This document shows positions 42,630-52,025 of a DNA stretch of 64,000 nt, in pieces; positions within the stretch are counted from its first letter, which is position 1; each line of letters begins with the position of its first letter. A program made the position numbers and the translations under genes. Source of the stretch: Streptomyces carminius (lineage in GTDB: Bacteria > Actinomycetota > Actinomycetes > Streptomycetales > Streptomycetaceae); NCBI RefSeq assembly GCF_002794255.1, contig NZ_PGGW01000069.1:310001-374000 (forward strand). The letters run 5' to 3'. The notes beneath the pieces are model-generated. The model saw nothing but the letters and a program-made list of their open reading frames with translations. It ran no database searches and was not told where the DNA came from.

Positions 42630-44051
42630 CTACCGGTTCCGGCGCGCCCGCTGCCGCAGCCCTCCGGCCACCGCCAGCGCCAGGGTGAGTCCGGCGGTGC
42701 AGGCGAGCTGGACCCGGGTGTCGCCCTCGCGCAGCATCAGCAGCAGCACCGCCGCCACCGCCGCCAGCGAGGCCCAGGTGAGCCCCGGGAACAGCCACAT
42801 CCGCACCACCAGCCGCTCCGGCGCCTCCCGCTCCAGCCGCCGCCGGGTGCGCAACTGGGAGGCCGCGATGAAGCCCCACACCACCAGCACGGCCGCGCCC
42901 ACCGTGTTCAGCAGCCAGGCGAAGACGGTGTCCGGCCACCAGAGGCTGAGCAGCACCGCGAAGAAGCCGAAGGCCGAGGAGGCCAGCACCGTACGGCGCG
43001 GCACTCCTCCCGTCACCCGTCCCAGGACGGCCGGGCCCTCGCCGCGGCGCACCAGGGAGTACGCCATGCGCGAGGCACCGTAGATGTTGGCGTTCATCGC
43101 CGACAGCAGGGCCACCAGCACCACCGTGTTCATGATCTGGGCGGCGGCCGGGATGCCCAGGTGGTCCAGCACCGCGGCGTACGGCCCCTCCAGCACCGAC
43201 GGGGCGTGCCAGGGGATCAGCGTGACGATCACCGCCATCGAGCCGACGTAGAACACCGCGATCCGCCACATCGCGGTGCGCACGGCCTTCGCCACGCCCC
43301 GCACCGGGTCCTGCGACTCGGCCGCCGCGATCGTCACCGTCTCCAGGCCGCCGTAGGCGAACACGGAGGCCAGCAGGCCGACCACCAGGCCCTCGGTGCC
43401 GTTGGGGAGCAGTCCGCCCCGCCCGGTCAGGTTGGCGGCGCCGGGGGAGGCGGTGCCGGGCAGCAGGCCGAGGACGGCCAGGACGCCCAGGAGGAGGAAG
43501 AGCACGATCGCGGCGACCTTCAGGGCGGCGAACCAGAACTCGTACTCGCCGAAGTTCCGCACCGACAGCAGGTTGACGCCGCAGAAGACCGCCATGAACA
43601 CGGCGACCCAGAACCAGTCCGGGGTGCCCGGCAGCCACTCCGTCACGATCGCCGCCGCGCCGATCGCCTCCACGGCGACCGCCACGCACAGCAGCGTCCA
43701 GAAGATCCATCCGGAGGTGAAACCGGCCCACGGTCCGAGCGCCCGCTCGGCGTGCACCGAGAAGGAACCGGAGGCGGGATGGGCGGCCGACATCTCGCCG
43801 AGCATCCGCATCACCAGCATCACCAGCAGCCCGGAGGCCGCGTACGCCAGCACGATCGACGGCCCGGCGGCGGCGATGCCCGCGCCGGAGCCCACGAAGA
43901 GGCCGGCGCCGATCACCCCGCCGAGCGCGATCATCGACAGGTGGCGCTGCCGCAGGCCGTGGGTGAGGGACGGGGGCGGCGGGGGGCCGGAGGCGGCCGG
44001 GGGCCTGCCGGCGGAGTCGGTGGTCAGCGGCTCTGGCGGGGTACCGGACAT
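42630..44051 (-). CDS. APC family amino acid permease
   Basis: 473 residues, 12 TM helices. The start of helix 1 (MIALGGVIGAGLFVGSGAGI) is the substrate-binding motif of the amino acid transporter family; ASGSFSVHAERALGPWAGF and FAYGGLETVTIAAAESQDP are further family blocks. The type resembles the GABA/aromatic/proline permeases (AAT family). An N-terminal Pro-rich cytosolic stretch of about 30 residues precedes helix 1. ATG at 44051 has no good ribosome site but is the only start near the family N-terminus. Divergent from bioY. Confidence 0.92.
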   Translation of the reverse strand: MSGTPPEPLTTDSAGRPPAASGPPPPPSLTHGLRQRHLSMIALGGVIGAGLFVGSGAGIAAAGPSIVLAYAASGLLVMLVMRMLGEMSAAHPASGSFSVHAERALGPWAGFTSGWIFWTLLCVAVAVEAIGAAAIVTEWLPGTPDWFWVAVFMAVFCGVNLLSVRNFGEYEFWFAALKVAAIVLFLLLGVLAVLGLLPGTASPGAANLTGRGGLLPNGTEGLVVGLLASVFAYGGLETVTIAAAESQDPVRGVAKAVRTAMWRIAVFYVGSMAVIVTLIPWHAPSVLEGPYAAVLDHLGIPAAAQIMNTVVLVALLSAMNANIYGASRMAYSLVRRGEGPAVLGRVTGGVPRRTVLASSAFGFFAVLLSLWWPDTVFAWLLNTVGAAVLVVWGFIAASQLRTRRRLEREAPERLVVRMWLFPGLTWASLAAVAAVLLLMLREGDTRVQLACTAGLTLALAVAGGLRQRARRNR

Positions 44052-44268
44052 GGGGGGTGTGCCGTTCGGGGATCGGGGTGCCGGAACGATCTGCTCCGGA
44101 TCCTGCCCAGTGTGGGCGGCGACCCCGCCCGGAGGCAAAGCGCCCGCCGGCCCGCCGCCGCCCCGTCCCGGCCGCCCCGGTGGACGCGTGTCGTCAATCT
44201 CACGGCATGACCGGCCCCGATCTCGGTTAGCGTCATGGCGTCCCGCCAACCCGTACGACACCGGAGCC

Positions 44269-44880
44269 ATGATGACCACCCCTGCCGCGACCACCGCCAC
44301 CGTCCGTCCGGGCGCCGTCCTGGCCGATGTGCTGCCCGCCTCCACCGCGGCCCGCGCCCGGGTGCGCGACGCGGCGCTGGTCCTCGGCGGCGCCGCGCTC
44401 ACCGGAGTGGCCGCGCAGCTCGCCGTCCCCGTGCCCGGCTCGCCCGTGCCCGTGACCGGCCAGACCTTCGCCGCCCTGCTGGTGGGCGCCGGACTGGGCG
44501 CCCGCCGGGCCTTCGCCGCCCTGGGCCTGTACGCCGCCGCCGGCGTCGCCGGGGTGCCGTGGTTCTCGGACGGCGGCTCGGGCGCCGCGATGCCCGCTTT
44601 CGGGTACATCCTCGGCATGCTGCTGGCCGCCGTCGTCGTCGGCGCCCTGGCCCGCCGCGGCGGCGACCGCGGTGTGCTGCGCACGGCCGGGACCATGGCG
44701 GTGGGCACCGTGATCATCTACGGCGTCGGCGTCCCCTACCTGGCGCTGGCCACGGGCATGTCGGCGGGCGAGGCACTCGCCGCCGGACTGGTGCCGTTCC
44801 TGGTCGGCGACGTCCTCAAGGCGGCCCTGGCCATGGGGGCCCTCCCCGCGGCCTGGAGGCTGGTCGGCCGGAACTCGTGA
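44269..44880 (+). CDS. bioY: Biotin transporter substrate-binding subunit
   Basis: 203 residues, six hydrophobic helices. BioY features: QLAVPVPGSPVPVTGQTFAALLVGAGLG (the biotin-binding signature) and FGYILGMLLAAVVVG. BioY is the S component of an ECF importer for biotin. No bioM/bioN or ecfAT gene is next to it, so it must either work alone or share energising subunits coded elsewhere. ATG ATG at 44269 and 44272 with CGGAG upstream; either may serve. It precedes rpiB by 26 bp. Confidence 0.93.
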   Translation: MMTTPAATTATVRPGAVLADVLPASTAARARVRDAALVLGGAALTGVAAQLAVPVPGSPVPVTGQTFAALLVGAGLGARRAFAALGLYAAAGVAGVPWFSDGGSGAAMPAFGYILGMLLAAVVVGALARRGGDRGVLRTAGTMAVGTVIIYGVGVPYLALATGMSAGEALAAGLVPFLVGDVLKAALAMGALPAAWRLVGRNS

Positions 44881-44906
44881 CCGCGGCCGCGAATAGACTC
44901 ACCCCC

Positions 44907-45395
44907 ATGCGCGTCTACCTCGGCTCCGACCACGCCGGCTACGAACTGAAGAACCACCTCGTCCAGTGGCTGAAGGAGGCCGGGCACGAGCCCGTCGACT
45001 GCGGCCCGCACATCTACGACGCGGAGGACGACTACCCGCCCTTCTGCCTGCGCGCCGCGGAGCGCACGGCCGCCGACGGCGCGGCCCTGGGCGTCGTGAT
45101 CGGCGGCTCGGGCAACGGCGAGGCCATCGCCGCCAACAAGGTCGCGGGCGTACGGGCCGCGCTGGCCTGGAGCCTGGAGACGGCGAAGCTGGGCCGGGAG
45201 CACAACGACGCCAACGTGATCGCCGTCGGCGCCCGGATGCACTCCACCGAGGAGGCCGTCTCCCTCGTCGAGGCGTTCCTGGCCACCCCCTTCTCCGGGG
45301 CCGAGAGGCACGCGCGCCGCATCGCGATGCTCGCGGAGTACGAGCGCACCGGCGAGCTCCCGCCGATCCCGCCGCACCACCCGCGGCACGACTGA
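44907..45395 (+). CDS. rpiB: Ribose-5-phosphate isomerase B
   Basis: 162 residues, RpiB/LacA/LacB family. Substrate and catalytic motifs: YLGSDHAGYELK at the N-terminus and VIGGSGNGEAIAANKV (about 65-80), the actinobacterial type with Glu as base; REHNDANVIAVGARM follows. It interconverts ribose-5-phosphate and ribulose-5-phosphate in the pentose phosphate pathway. The ATG has no ribosome site; TAGACT lies 8 bp upstream and could be the -10 of a leaderless transcript, though bioY readthrough is also possible. Confidence 0.95.
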   Translation: MRVYLGSDHAGYELKNHLVQWLKEAGHEPVDCGPHIYDAEDDYPPFCLRAAERTAADGAALGVVIGGSGNGEAIAANKVAGVRAALAWSLETAKLGREHNDANVIAVGARMHSTEEAVSLVEAFLATPFSGAERHARRIAMLAEYERTGELPPIPPHHPRHD

Positions 45396-45484
45396 CCGCC
45401 GCGGCCCGGCGGCCCGCACGACGGAAACCGGCCGACGGCGGCCGGCGGCGACCGAGGACGACAGGAACAGGAACGGCCCCACCC

Positions 45485-46330
45485 GTGCCAGAAGGCCACA
45501 CCATCCACCGGCTGGCCGCCGACCTCGGCGAGAGGTTCGGCGGCCGGCCCGTGCGGGCGTCCAGCCCGCAGGGCAGGTTCGCCGCCGGCGCCGCCCGCGT
45601 CGACGGCCGGACGCTCGGCGGCGCCGACGCCCACGGCAAGCACCTCTTCCTCGGCTTCCCCGGCTTCCCCGGCTCCGGCGATCCGGCGGGCGGCGACTGG
45701 ATCCACATCCACCTGGGCCTGTACGGCGGCTTCACCCAGGGCGACGGACCGCCGCCCGCCCCCGTCGGGCAGATACGGCTGCGGCTGGCCACCGAGGAGG
45801 CCCCCCGCGTATACGCCGACCTGCGCGGCCCCAGCACCTGCGAGCTGATCACCGACGAGGGCAGACGGGCGGTCGGCGAGCGGCTGGGCCCCGACCCGCT
45901 GCGCGCCGACGCCGACCCCGGCCGGGCCTGGGCGCGGATATCCCGCAGCCGCACCACGATCGCCGCGCTGCTGATGGACCAGAAGGTCGTCGCGGGCGTC
46001 GGCAACGTCTACCGCGCCGAGGTCCTCTTCCGACACGGCATCGACCCCTACCGGCCGGGAAAGGACCTCACCCGTGCCGAGTGGGACACGATCTGGGCGG
46101 ATCTGGTCGAGCTGATGCGGGAGGGGGTGCGCAACAACCGCATCGACACCGTGCGCCCCGAGCACACCCCCGAGGCCATGAACCGCCCGCCGCGCGTGGA
46201 CGACCACGGCGGCGAGGTGTACGTCTACCGGCGTGCCGGGATGCCCTGCCACCTGTGCGGCGAGCGGGTGCGCACCGCCCCGCTCGCCGCCCGCAACCTG
46301 TTCTGGTGCCCCGCCTGCCAGAAGGGCTGA
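45485..46330 (+). CDS. Fpg/Nei family DNA glycosylase
   Basis: 281 residues. N-terminal PEGHTIHRLA gives the catalytic Pro and Glu after Met removal. The helix-two-turn-helix DNA-binding part (ALLMDQKVVAGVGNVYRAEVLF) and the C-terminal zinc finger CHLCGERVRTAPL...CPACQ are intact. It removes oxidised bases and cuts the abasic site. The PEGHT start and VAGVGN pattern fit actinobacterial Nei2-type enzymes better than MutM. Start is GTG at 45485. It converges with the Eis-like gene 20 bp away. Confidence 0.93.
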   Translation: MPEGHTIHRLAADLGERFGGRPVRASSPQGRFAAGAARVDGRTLGGADAHGKHLFLGFPGFPGSGDPAGGDWIHIHLGLYGGFTQGDGPPPAPVGQIRLRLATEEAPRVYADLRGPSTCELITDEGRRAVGERLGPDPLRADADPGRAWARISRSRTTIAALLMDQKVVAGVGNVYRAEVLFRHGIDPYRPGKDLTRAEWDTIWADLVELMREGVRNNRIDTVRPEHTPEAMNRPPRVDDHGGEVYVYRRAGMPCHLCGERVRTAPLAARNLFWCPACQKG

Positions 46331-46350
46331 GCCCGAGCCCGGAACAGGCC

Positions 46351-47607
46351 CTAGAAGCCGTGCGGCAGCCACGGCGCCACGGGCCAGGAGAACGCCGCGT
46401 CGGCCCGCTCCAGCGCCCCCGGCCGCAGCTCCCGCACCCGCCCGGCACCGGCCAGCGCCGCCAGGGACGTCCCGCCCAGGTACACCTCGCCCAACTCCCG
46501 TACGCCCAGCACCAGCTCGGCCGGATCGCCGGTGCGCTCGCAGACGGCGCCGCCGGTGTCCCCGGCCAGCCGCCAGCGCCCGGCGTTCCACGGGCAGAAG
46601 TCGTCCCCGACCTCCAGCACCACGTCCACGGCCGTGGTGTACGTCCGCGCCGCCAGCGCCGCGCCCACGTCCACCGGGCGCAGGTGGAGCGTGTCGCGTA
46701 CCCGGAGGCCGCAGCGCCGCAGGTTCGAGACCAGATGGCGCAGCGGGTCGTCCACGGGGCGGGGGCCGAACCGCACGGCCGAGGTCAGGTCGATCCCGAA
46801 CAGGTAGCGCCACAGCGCCGCGTACGCCGCCGGATCCAGCGCCTCCACGTCGCGCACCACGACCGCGCCCTTCGGACCGGACAGGTCCCAGTCCGGCTTC
46901 ACCGCGTACCGCGCGTACCCCCGCAGCTCACCACCGGACTCGGCCAGCACGCACCGCAGCGGCGAGGCGCCGTCCCGCTCGCCCGCCGGGTCCAGCACCC
47001 CCAGCCGCTCCCAGTGCGGCAGCCGCCGGATCATGCCCGGCCGGGCGGTCAGGCGGCGGGCGTACAGCGCCTCGCACTCCGCCAGCGACTCCTCCGGGTC
47101 CGCCAGCCGCAGCCGGACCCCGCCGGTGTCGCCGTCCGGGCCGTTGTCCGTCCCCGGCGATGCCGCCAGGGACACCCGGGCGGTGTCCGCCTCGCCGAAC
47201 AGGGCGTACGCGGCGGGACCGTAGCCGAAGCGCCCGTAGATCTCCGGCTCGGAGGCGCACAGCACCGCCAGCGGCTCGCCGGCGGCGCGTACGTCGTCCA
47301 GCTGACGCCGCATCATGGCGGTGAGGATGCCGCGCCGGCGGTGCGTCGGGGCCACGCCCACCGCCGACACCCCGGCGGCGGCCACCAGCGCGCCACCGGG
47401 CACCGACAGCCGGAAGGGGTGCGACAGGGCCGTACCGGCCACCTGATCGCCGTCCCAGGCGGCGAGCGTCCGCCCGAAGTCGGTGACATCCCGCCACAGC
47501 GCCCGCTCCTCGTCGGACTCCGGGACTCCGCCGAAGGCCAGTTCGAAGGTCCGGTACCAGGTGTCCCACTCCTCGGGGCGCAGTACCCGCAGATCCGTGC
47601 TCGTCAT
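46351..47607 (-). CDS. Eis-like GNAT family N-acetyltransferase
   Basis: 418 residues, the length of the Eis family with two GNAT domains and a C-terminal sterol-carrier-like domain. Motif A reads AVGVAPTHRRRGILTAMMRRQ (about 80-100), followed by ASEPEIYGRFGYGPA, a strong Eis family mark. The C-terminal carboxylate that acts as base in Eis is present as Phe-COO at the end of WLPHGF. Mycobacterial Eis acetylates aminoglycosides and other amines; the substrate here is unknown. ATG at 47607 with GGGAGGG upstream. Confidence 0.9.
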   Translation of the reverse strand: MTSTDLRVLRPEEWDTWYRTFELAFGGVPESDEERALWRDVTDFGRTLAAWDGDQVAGTALSHPFRLSVPGGALVAAAGVSAVGVAPTHRRRGILTAMMRRQLDDVRAAGEPLAVLCASEPEIYGRFGYGPAAYALFGEADTARVSLAASPGTDNGPDGDTGGVRLRLADPEESLAECEALYARRLTARPGMIRRLPHWERLGVLDPAGERDGASPLRCVLAESGGELRGYARYAVKPDWDLSGPKGAVVVRDVEALDPAAYAALWRYLFGIDLTSAVRFGPRPVDDPLRHLVSNLRRCGLRVRDTLHLRPVDVGAALAARTYTTAVDVVLEVGDDFCPWNAGRWRLAGDTGGAVCERTGDPAELVLGVRELGEVYLGGTSLAALAGAGRVRELRPGALERADAAFSWPVAPWLPHGF

Positions 47608-47731
47608 GTGACCCTCCCTATCAGGACGGCGGGACGGAGGCGAGCCGATATCGAACGGCGGTGCGCAACCGGTGCCCGCGGCCGGGCCGGGGAATCGACG
47701 TGCGCCCGAACGGGTGGATAAGGTCCAGGAC

Positions 47732-48886
47732 ATGGCAGGTCGTACGGGCAGAATCCCTCCGGCGGCCCGGTGGTCCCAGGTTCGCAAGGCCGTGCACCGG
47801 GTCCGCACCGGTCTGCGCCGGTCCGCCGTGGACTACTTCCGCGGCGACGGCTCGGACTGGATCGCCTTCGCCGCGCTGCTGACCCTCGTGCCCGCACTCA
47901 CCTACGCCACGCTCGCCGAACCGCTGTGGTTCGCGCCCGAGAGCCTGGTGCTGCCGATCGTCGCGGGCGGACTGCTGCTGCGCCCCGCCAACCTGCTGAT
48001 CCTGTACGCCACCGCGGCCGGCGCGCTGATCGTGGAGGCCACGGTGCTCGGCCCGTACACGGCCGGCCCCGGCCGGGTCACCCCGGGCACCATCCTGGTG
48101 GTCGCCGCGACCGGGCTCACCGGGCTGCTGGTCGCCCAGTTCCGCAGCCGGGTCGGGGTGCCCTGGCGGCGCGGCGGCACCATGCTGTTCGACCTGCGCG
48201 AACGCATCCGCGTCCAGAGCCGGCTGCCCAAGCTGCCGGCCGGCTGGCACCACGAGATGGCGCTGCGCCCGGCGGGCGGCCAGTCCTTCTCCGGCGACTT
48301 CGTCGTCGCCTCGCGCACCGGTCCCGACCGCCGCGTCCTGGAGGTCGTCCTCACCGACGTCTCCGGCAAGGGCATGGACGCCGGCTCCCGCGCGCTGCTG
48401 CTGTCCGGCGCCTTCGGCGGTCTGCTGGGCTCGCTGCCGCCGCACGCCTTCCTGCCGGCCGCCAACGACTACCTGCTGCGCCAGGACTGGCAGGAGGGCT
48501 TCGCCACCTCCGTGCACCTCGTCCTGGACCTCGACAGCGGCGACTACGAGCTGTTCTCGGCGGGGCATCTGCCCGCCCTCCAGCTCAGCGCGGGCAGCGG
48601 CCGCTGGGAGGAGAAGGCCGCCGAGGGACCGCTGCTGGGCGTCTACGACGGGGCGCAGTTCGACGCGGTCAAGGGGAGTCTGCGCTCCGGCGACGTGCTG
48701 ATGCTCTTCACGGACGGCCTGGTGGAGACCTCCGACCGCGATCTGAGCGAGGGCATCGACCGGCTGACCGGCGAGGCCGACCGCTATGTCGTCACCGGGT
48801 TCGAGGGCGCGGCCTGGCATCTGATCGAGGCCGTCGCCCGGGACGTCAACGACGACCGGGCCCTGCTGCTGATCCGCCGGGACTGA
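47732..48886 (+). CDS. Membrane PP2C/SpoIIE family serine phosphatase
   Basis: 384 residues. A basic N-terminus is followed by three to four TM helices (about 50-140), and a SpoIIE/RsbU-type phosphatase domain (about 165-384): AGGQSFSGDFVVAS (metal Asp), VVLTDVSGKGMDAGSRA (metal Asp and Gly), DYELFSAGHLPALQL, LMLFTDGLVE and DDRALLLI. Such enzymes dephosphorylate anti-sigma antagonists or have other phosphoserine targets. ATG at 47732 with AAGG and CCAGGAC upstream. Divergent from the Eis-like gene; endonuclease V follows after 14 bp. Confidence 0.9.
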   Translation: MAGRTGRIPPAARWSQVRKAVHRVRTGLRRSAVDYFRGDGSDWIAFAALLTLVPALTYATLAEPLWFAPESLVLPIVAGGLLLRPANLLILYATAAGALIVEATVLGPYTAGPGRVTPGTILVVAATGLTGLLVAQFRSRVGVPWRRGGTMLFDLRERIRVQSRLPKLPAGWHHEMALRPAGGQSFSGDFVVASRTGPDRRVLEVVLTDVSGKGMDAGSRALLLSGAFGGLLGSLPPHAFLPAANDYLLRQDWQEGFATSVHLVLDLDSGDYELFSAGHLPALQLSAGSGRWEEKAAEGPLLGVYDGAQFDAVKGSLRSGDVLMLFTDGLVETSDRDLSEGIDRLTGEADRYVVTGFEGAAWHLIEAVARDVNDDRALLLIRRD

Positions 48887-48900
48887 GGGCGGCTGAGGAG

Positions 48901-49626
48901 ATGGCGGCCGAGGCGGCCGGGGGCACGGCGGCGGGGGAGTGGCCGGCGACCGAGGCGGAGGCGGTGGCCGAGCAGGAGCGGATCCGGGCGGCGGCGGACC
49001 TGACGAGTGCGGGTCCCGCGCCCGGAGCGGTGCGCAGGATTGCCGGGGTCGACGTCTCCTACGCCTCCTCCGGCACGGCGGACGGCCTGCTGGTCGCGGC
49101 GGCCGTGGTGCTGGACGCCGACACGCTCGACGTCGTCGAGGAGGCCGTCCACGCCGACCGCGCCCGCTTCCCGTACGTCCCGGGCCTGCTCGCCTTCCGG
49201 GAGCTGCCGCCGGTGCTGGCGGCCCTGGAGGGCCTGCGCACCACGCCCGATCTGGTGGTCTGCGACGGCTACGGCGTCGCCCACCCCCGGCGGGCCGGAC
49301 TGGCGGTGCACCTGGGCGTGCTGACCGGGCTGCCCTGCTTCGGGGTGGCCAAGACGCCCTTCGCCTTCACCCACACCGAGCCGGGACCGCGCCGCGGCGA
49401 CACCGCGCCGCTGCTGGACCCCCGGCGGGACCCGCCCGAGGTGGTGGGCCGCGCCCTGCGCACCCGGCCGGGGGTCAGGGCGGTGTTCGTCTCGGCGGGC
49501 CACGGGATCGGCCTGGACAACGCCTGCGCCCACACCCTGCGCCTCGCGCCGCGCCACCGGCTGCCCGAGACGACACGCCGTGCCGACGGGCTCAGCCGCA
49601 GGGTCCTGCGGGAGCTGGGGGAGTAG
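48901..49626 (+). CDS. nfi: Endonuclease V (deoxyinosine 3'-endonuclease)
   Basis: 241 residues. Catalytic acids fit the family: Asp51 in AGVDVSY, Glu101 in YVPGLLAFRELP (with the Tyr of the PYVPG wedge) and Asp122 in VVCDGYGVAHPRR. It nicks DNA one base 3' of hypoxanthine during repair of deaminated adenine. The N-terminal 25 residues are Ala/Glu-rich. The ATG at 48901 touches GAGGAG, so a slightly later start is possible, but no better codon is seen. Co-directional with the phosphatase gene. Confidence 0.92.
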   Translation: MAAEAAGGTAAGEWPATEAEAVAEQERIRAAADLTSAGPAPGAVRRIAGVDVSYASSGTADGLLVAAAVVLDADTLDVVEEAVHADRARFPYVPGLLAFRELPPVLAALEGLRTTPDLVVCDGYGVAHPRRAGLAVHLGVLTGLPCFGVAKTPFAFTHTEPGPRRGDTAPLLDPRRDPPEVVGRALRTRPGVRAVFVSAGHGIGLDNACAHTLRLAPRHRLPETTRRADGLSRRVLRELGE

Positions 49627-49857
49627 CGGCGGGCGCGGCGGGGCGCCCGCACCGGCGGCCCCGTACCGGCCCCGCATCGACCCGGTACCGGCGGGCCCCG
49701 CGCACCGCACCGGCGGGCGTCCGGCCACACCGATCCGCCACCTGATGCCTATCGCCCGGCAGTTGGTGGCACGATGATGCCCAGGGGGACACGCCGGAGG
49801 GTCCCCGGACCGGTGTGGCCGGTACAGAGGTGTTGCGACCGTAGGGTGTGATCAGTT

Positions 49858-50052
49858 GTGGCCATTTCCCTGTCAGTGGTGCTGCTCTTGGCGATCATCA
49901 TGGTCGTGTTGATCCGGGGCGGCTCCCTCAAGGCGGGCCCGGCGCTCGTCGCCGTCCTCTTCGGCTTCTTCCTGGCCTCGACCGGCATGGCTCCGGCGAT
50001 CAACCGTTTTCTCAACTCGCTCGCCGACTCGATCAACCAGATCGCCTTCTGA
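49858..50052 (+). CDS. Small conserved membrane protein
   Basis: 64 residues from a GTG. A hydrophobic helix (SLSVVLLLAIIMVVLIRGG, about 4-22) is followed by GPALVAVLFGFFLAST, which is half hydrophobic, and an amphipathic end (INRFLNSLADSINQIAF). I recall nearly identical short proteins in other streptomycetes; no function is known. A -10-like TAGGGT is at 49842-49847. The gene ends 20 bp before a strong terminator and is followed by tRNA genes. Confidence 0.8.
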   Translation: MAISLSVVLLLAIIMVVLIRGGSLKAGPALVAVLFGFFLASTGMAPAINRFLNSLADSINQIAF

Positions 50053-50072
50053 CGGATCGCCTTCCGAAAAGC

Positions 50073-50112
50073 GCGAAGCGGCCCGGCTCCCTCGGGAGCC
50101 GGGCCGCTTCGC
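50073..50112. terminator. Strong hairpin between the small membrane gene and tRNA-Gly
   Basis: Perfect 19-bp arms (50073-50091 and 50094-50112, starting GCGAAGCGGC) with a 2-nt loop; can stop both the rightward small gene and the leftward tRNA. Confidence 0.8.
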
Positions 50113-50118
50113 GTATGG

Positions 50119-50189
50119 AGCGGGCGACGGGAATCGAACCCGCGTAGCCAGTTTGGAAGACTGGGGCTCTACCATTGAGCTACGCCCGC
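50119..50189 (-). tRNA. tRNA-Gly (anticodon TCC)
   Basis: On the minus strand the 71-nt sequence starts GCGGGCGTAGCTCAATGGT and ends with the matching 7-bp acceptor arm and a T discriminator. The anticodon loop CTTCCAA sits on a 5-bp stem (CCAGT/ACTGG), and the T-arm has GGTTCGATTCC. CCA is not encoded. Confidence 0.96.
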
Positions 50190-50328
50190 GGTGCCCCGCC
50201 GGTCGCGGGGCAGATGCAGATCATAACCACCCGGTCACGGCCGGACAAATGATTCCGGCTGTGTGGTGACCGTGACGGCGAGCCGCACGCTCCGCATCGT
50301 ACGGCATGTACGCTACGTGTCGCACGGA

Positions 50329-50405
50329 CGGGGTGTGGCGCAGCTTGGTAGCGCGTCCGCTTTGGGAGCGGAAGGTCGTCGGTTCGAATCCGGCCACCCC
50401 GACCA
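50329..50405 (+). tRNA. tRNA-Pro (anticodon TGG)
   Basis: 77 nt with encoded CCA. Acceptor arm CGGGGTG/CACCCCG, D-arm GGCGCAGCTTGGTAGCGC, anticodon stem TCCGC/GCGGA with loop TTTGGGA, T-arm GTCGGTTCGAATCCGGC. It lies 97 bp before the trigger factor gene. Confidence 0.97.
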
Positions 50406-50502
50406 CGTACTATGAAAAACGCGCCTGCCGGTGTCGTGTCTGCGTACGGGGCGCCTCTCAAAGAACCGAAGTTCCCAGCAGTCAGCCCCAAGGAGACCGA
50501 CC

Positions 50503-51933
50503 GTGAAGAGCGCCGTGGAGACCCTGAACCCCACCCGGGTTCGGCTCACTGTCGAGGTGCCCTTCGAGGAGCTCAAGCCCAGCCTCGACGCGGCGTACAA
50601 GAAGATCAACCAGCAGGTCACGGTGCCCGGCTTCCGCAAGGGCAAGGTCCCCGCCCGGGTGATCGACCAGCGCTTCGGCCGGGGAGCGGTCCTGGAGGAG
50701 GCGGTCAACGACGCGCTGCCGAAGCTCTACCAGGACGCGGTCAACGAGGGTGAGATCAACCCGCTGGGCCAGCCCGAGGTGGACATCACCGAGCTGAAGG
50801 ACAACGAGGTCCTCGCCTTCACCGCCGAGGTGGACGTCCGCCCCGAGGTGGAGATCCCGGACTACTCCGGCATCGAGGTCACCGTCGACGCCGTCGAGGT
50901 CGGCGAGGAGGCCGTCGACGAGGCGATCGAGCAGCTCCGCGAGCGCTTCGCCACCACCAAGACCGTCGAGCGGGCCGCCGCCGAGGGTGACGTCGTCAAG
51001 ATCGACCTGGAGGCCAGGGTCGACGGCGAGGTCCTGGAGGACGGCGTGGCCGAGGGCATCGACTACGTCATCGGCTCCGGCGAGCTGCTGGACGGCATCG
51101 ACGAGGCCGTCACCGGTCTGGAGGCCGGCGGCTCCGCCACCTTCACCTCCGAGCTCAAGGGCGGCTCCGCCGCGGGCCGCGAGGCCGAGGTGAAGGTGAC
51201 CGTCAACTCCGTCTCCGCCCGCGAACTGCCCGAGCTGGACGGCGACTTCGCCCAGCTCGCCAGCGAGTTCGACACCGTCGAGGAGCTCCGCGCCGACAGC
51301 CGCCGGCGCCTGGAGCAGACGAAGAAGTACGACCAGGCCACCCAGGCCCAGGAGAAGGTGCTCGACGCGCTGCTCGGCCTGGTGGAGGTGCCGATCCCCG
51401 AGAAGCTCCTCGAGGACGAGATCAACACCCGCAAGCACAACCTGGTCAACCACCAGCTCTCGCAGCTCGGCATGGACCTCGAGACCTACCTGAAGATGCA
51501 GGAGAAGACCGAGGAGGAGTTCGAGGCCGAGCTCAGGGAGCAGGCGGAGAAGGGCATCCGGACCCAGTTCGTCCTCGACGAGCTGGTCAACAAGGAGAAG
51601 GTCAACGTCAACCAGGAGGAGCTCACCGAGCACCTGGTGCGCCGTGCCCAGTCCTCCGGCATGAGCCCCGACCAGTTCGCCCAGGCCGTCGTCGAGAGCG
51701 GCCAGGTGCCGGTGCTCGTCGGCGAGGTCGCCCGGGGCAAGGCGCTGGCGATCGTCGTCGAGGCCGCCACGGTCACCGACACCAACGGTGAGACGGTCTC
51801 CCTGGAGGACGACGAGGACGAGTCCGAGGGCGGCGAGACCGGCGAGACCGAGGCCGCCGCCGAGACCGCCGCGGAGTCCGGTGAGGGGCCCGCCGAGGAG
51901 TCCGCCGAGCGGGACGAGAAGACCGAGGGCTGA
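50503..51933 (+). CDS. tig: Trigger factor chaperone
   Basis: 476 residues. The ribosome-binding domain with the signature GFRKGKVP (residues 44-51), the central peptidyl-prolyl isomerase domain (about 160-245, GDVVKIDLEARVDG, YVIGSGELLDGIDEAV) and the long helical C-terminal arms (about 250-430) are present. A Glu/Asp/Ala-rich acidic tail follows (about 437-476), typical of actinobacteria. It binds nascent chains at the ribosome exit. GTG at 50503 with AAGGAG upstream. It heads the tig-clpP-clpX chaperone/protease region. Confidence 0.97.
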   Translation: MKSAVETLNPTRVRLTVEVPFEELKPSLDAAYKKINQQVTVPGFRKGKVPARVIDQRFGRGAVLEEAVNDALPKLYQDAVNEGEINPLGQPEVDITELKDNEVLAFTAEVDVRPEVEIPDYSGIEVTVDAVEVGEEAVDEAIEQLRERFATTKTVERAAAEGDVVKIDLEARVDGEVLEDGVAEGIDYVIGSGELLDGIDEAVTGLEAGGSATFTSELKGGSAAGREAEVKVTVNSVSARELPELDGDFAQLASEFDTVEELRADSRRRLEQTKKYDQATQAQEKVLDALLGLVEVPIPEKLLEDEINTRKHNLVNHQLSQLGMDLETYLKMQEKTEEEFEAELREQAEKGIRTQFVLDELVNKEKVNVNQEELTEHLVRRAQSSGMSPDQFAQAVVESGQVPVLVGEVARGKALAIVVEAATVTDTNGETVSLEDDEDESEGGETGETEAAAETAAESGEGPAEESAERDEKTEG

Positions 51934-51993
51934 GACCGGAACGGGCCGCCGCCCCCCGGGGCGCGCCGGCCCCGCCCGTTCACCCGGCTGCCG

Positions 51994-52025
51994 CGGGCCC
52001 GCACACGACACCGTGTGCGGGCCCG
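51994..52025 (+). terminator. Hairpin after tig
   Basis: Perfect 14-bp arms CGGGCCCGCACACG (51994-52007) and its complement (52012-52025) with a 4-nt loop. GTTCGC directly at its end (52025-52030) and GCGAAC at 52082-52087 resemble halves of ClgR boxes known upstream of clp genes, but neither is a full site. Confidence 0.7.
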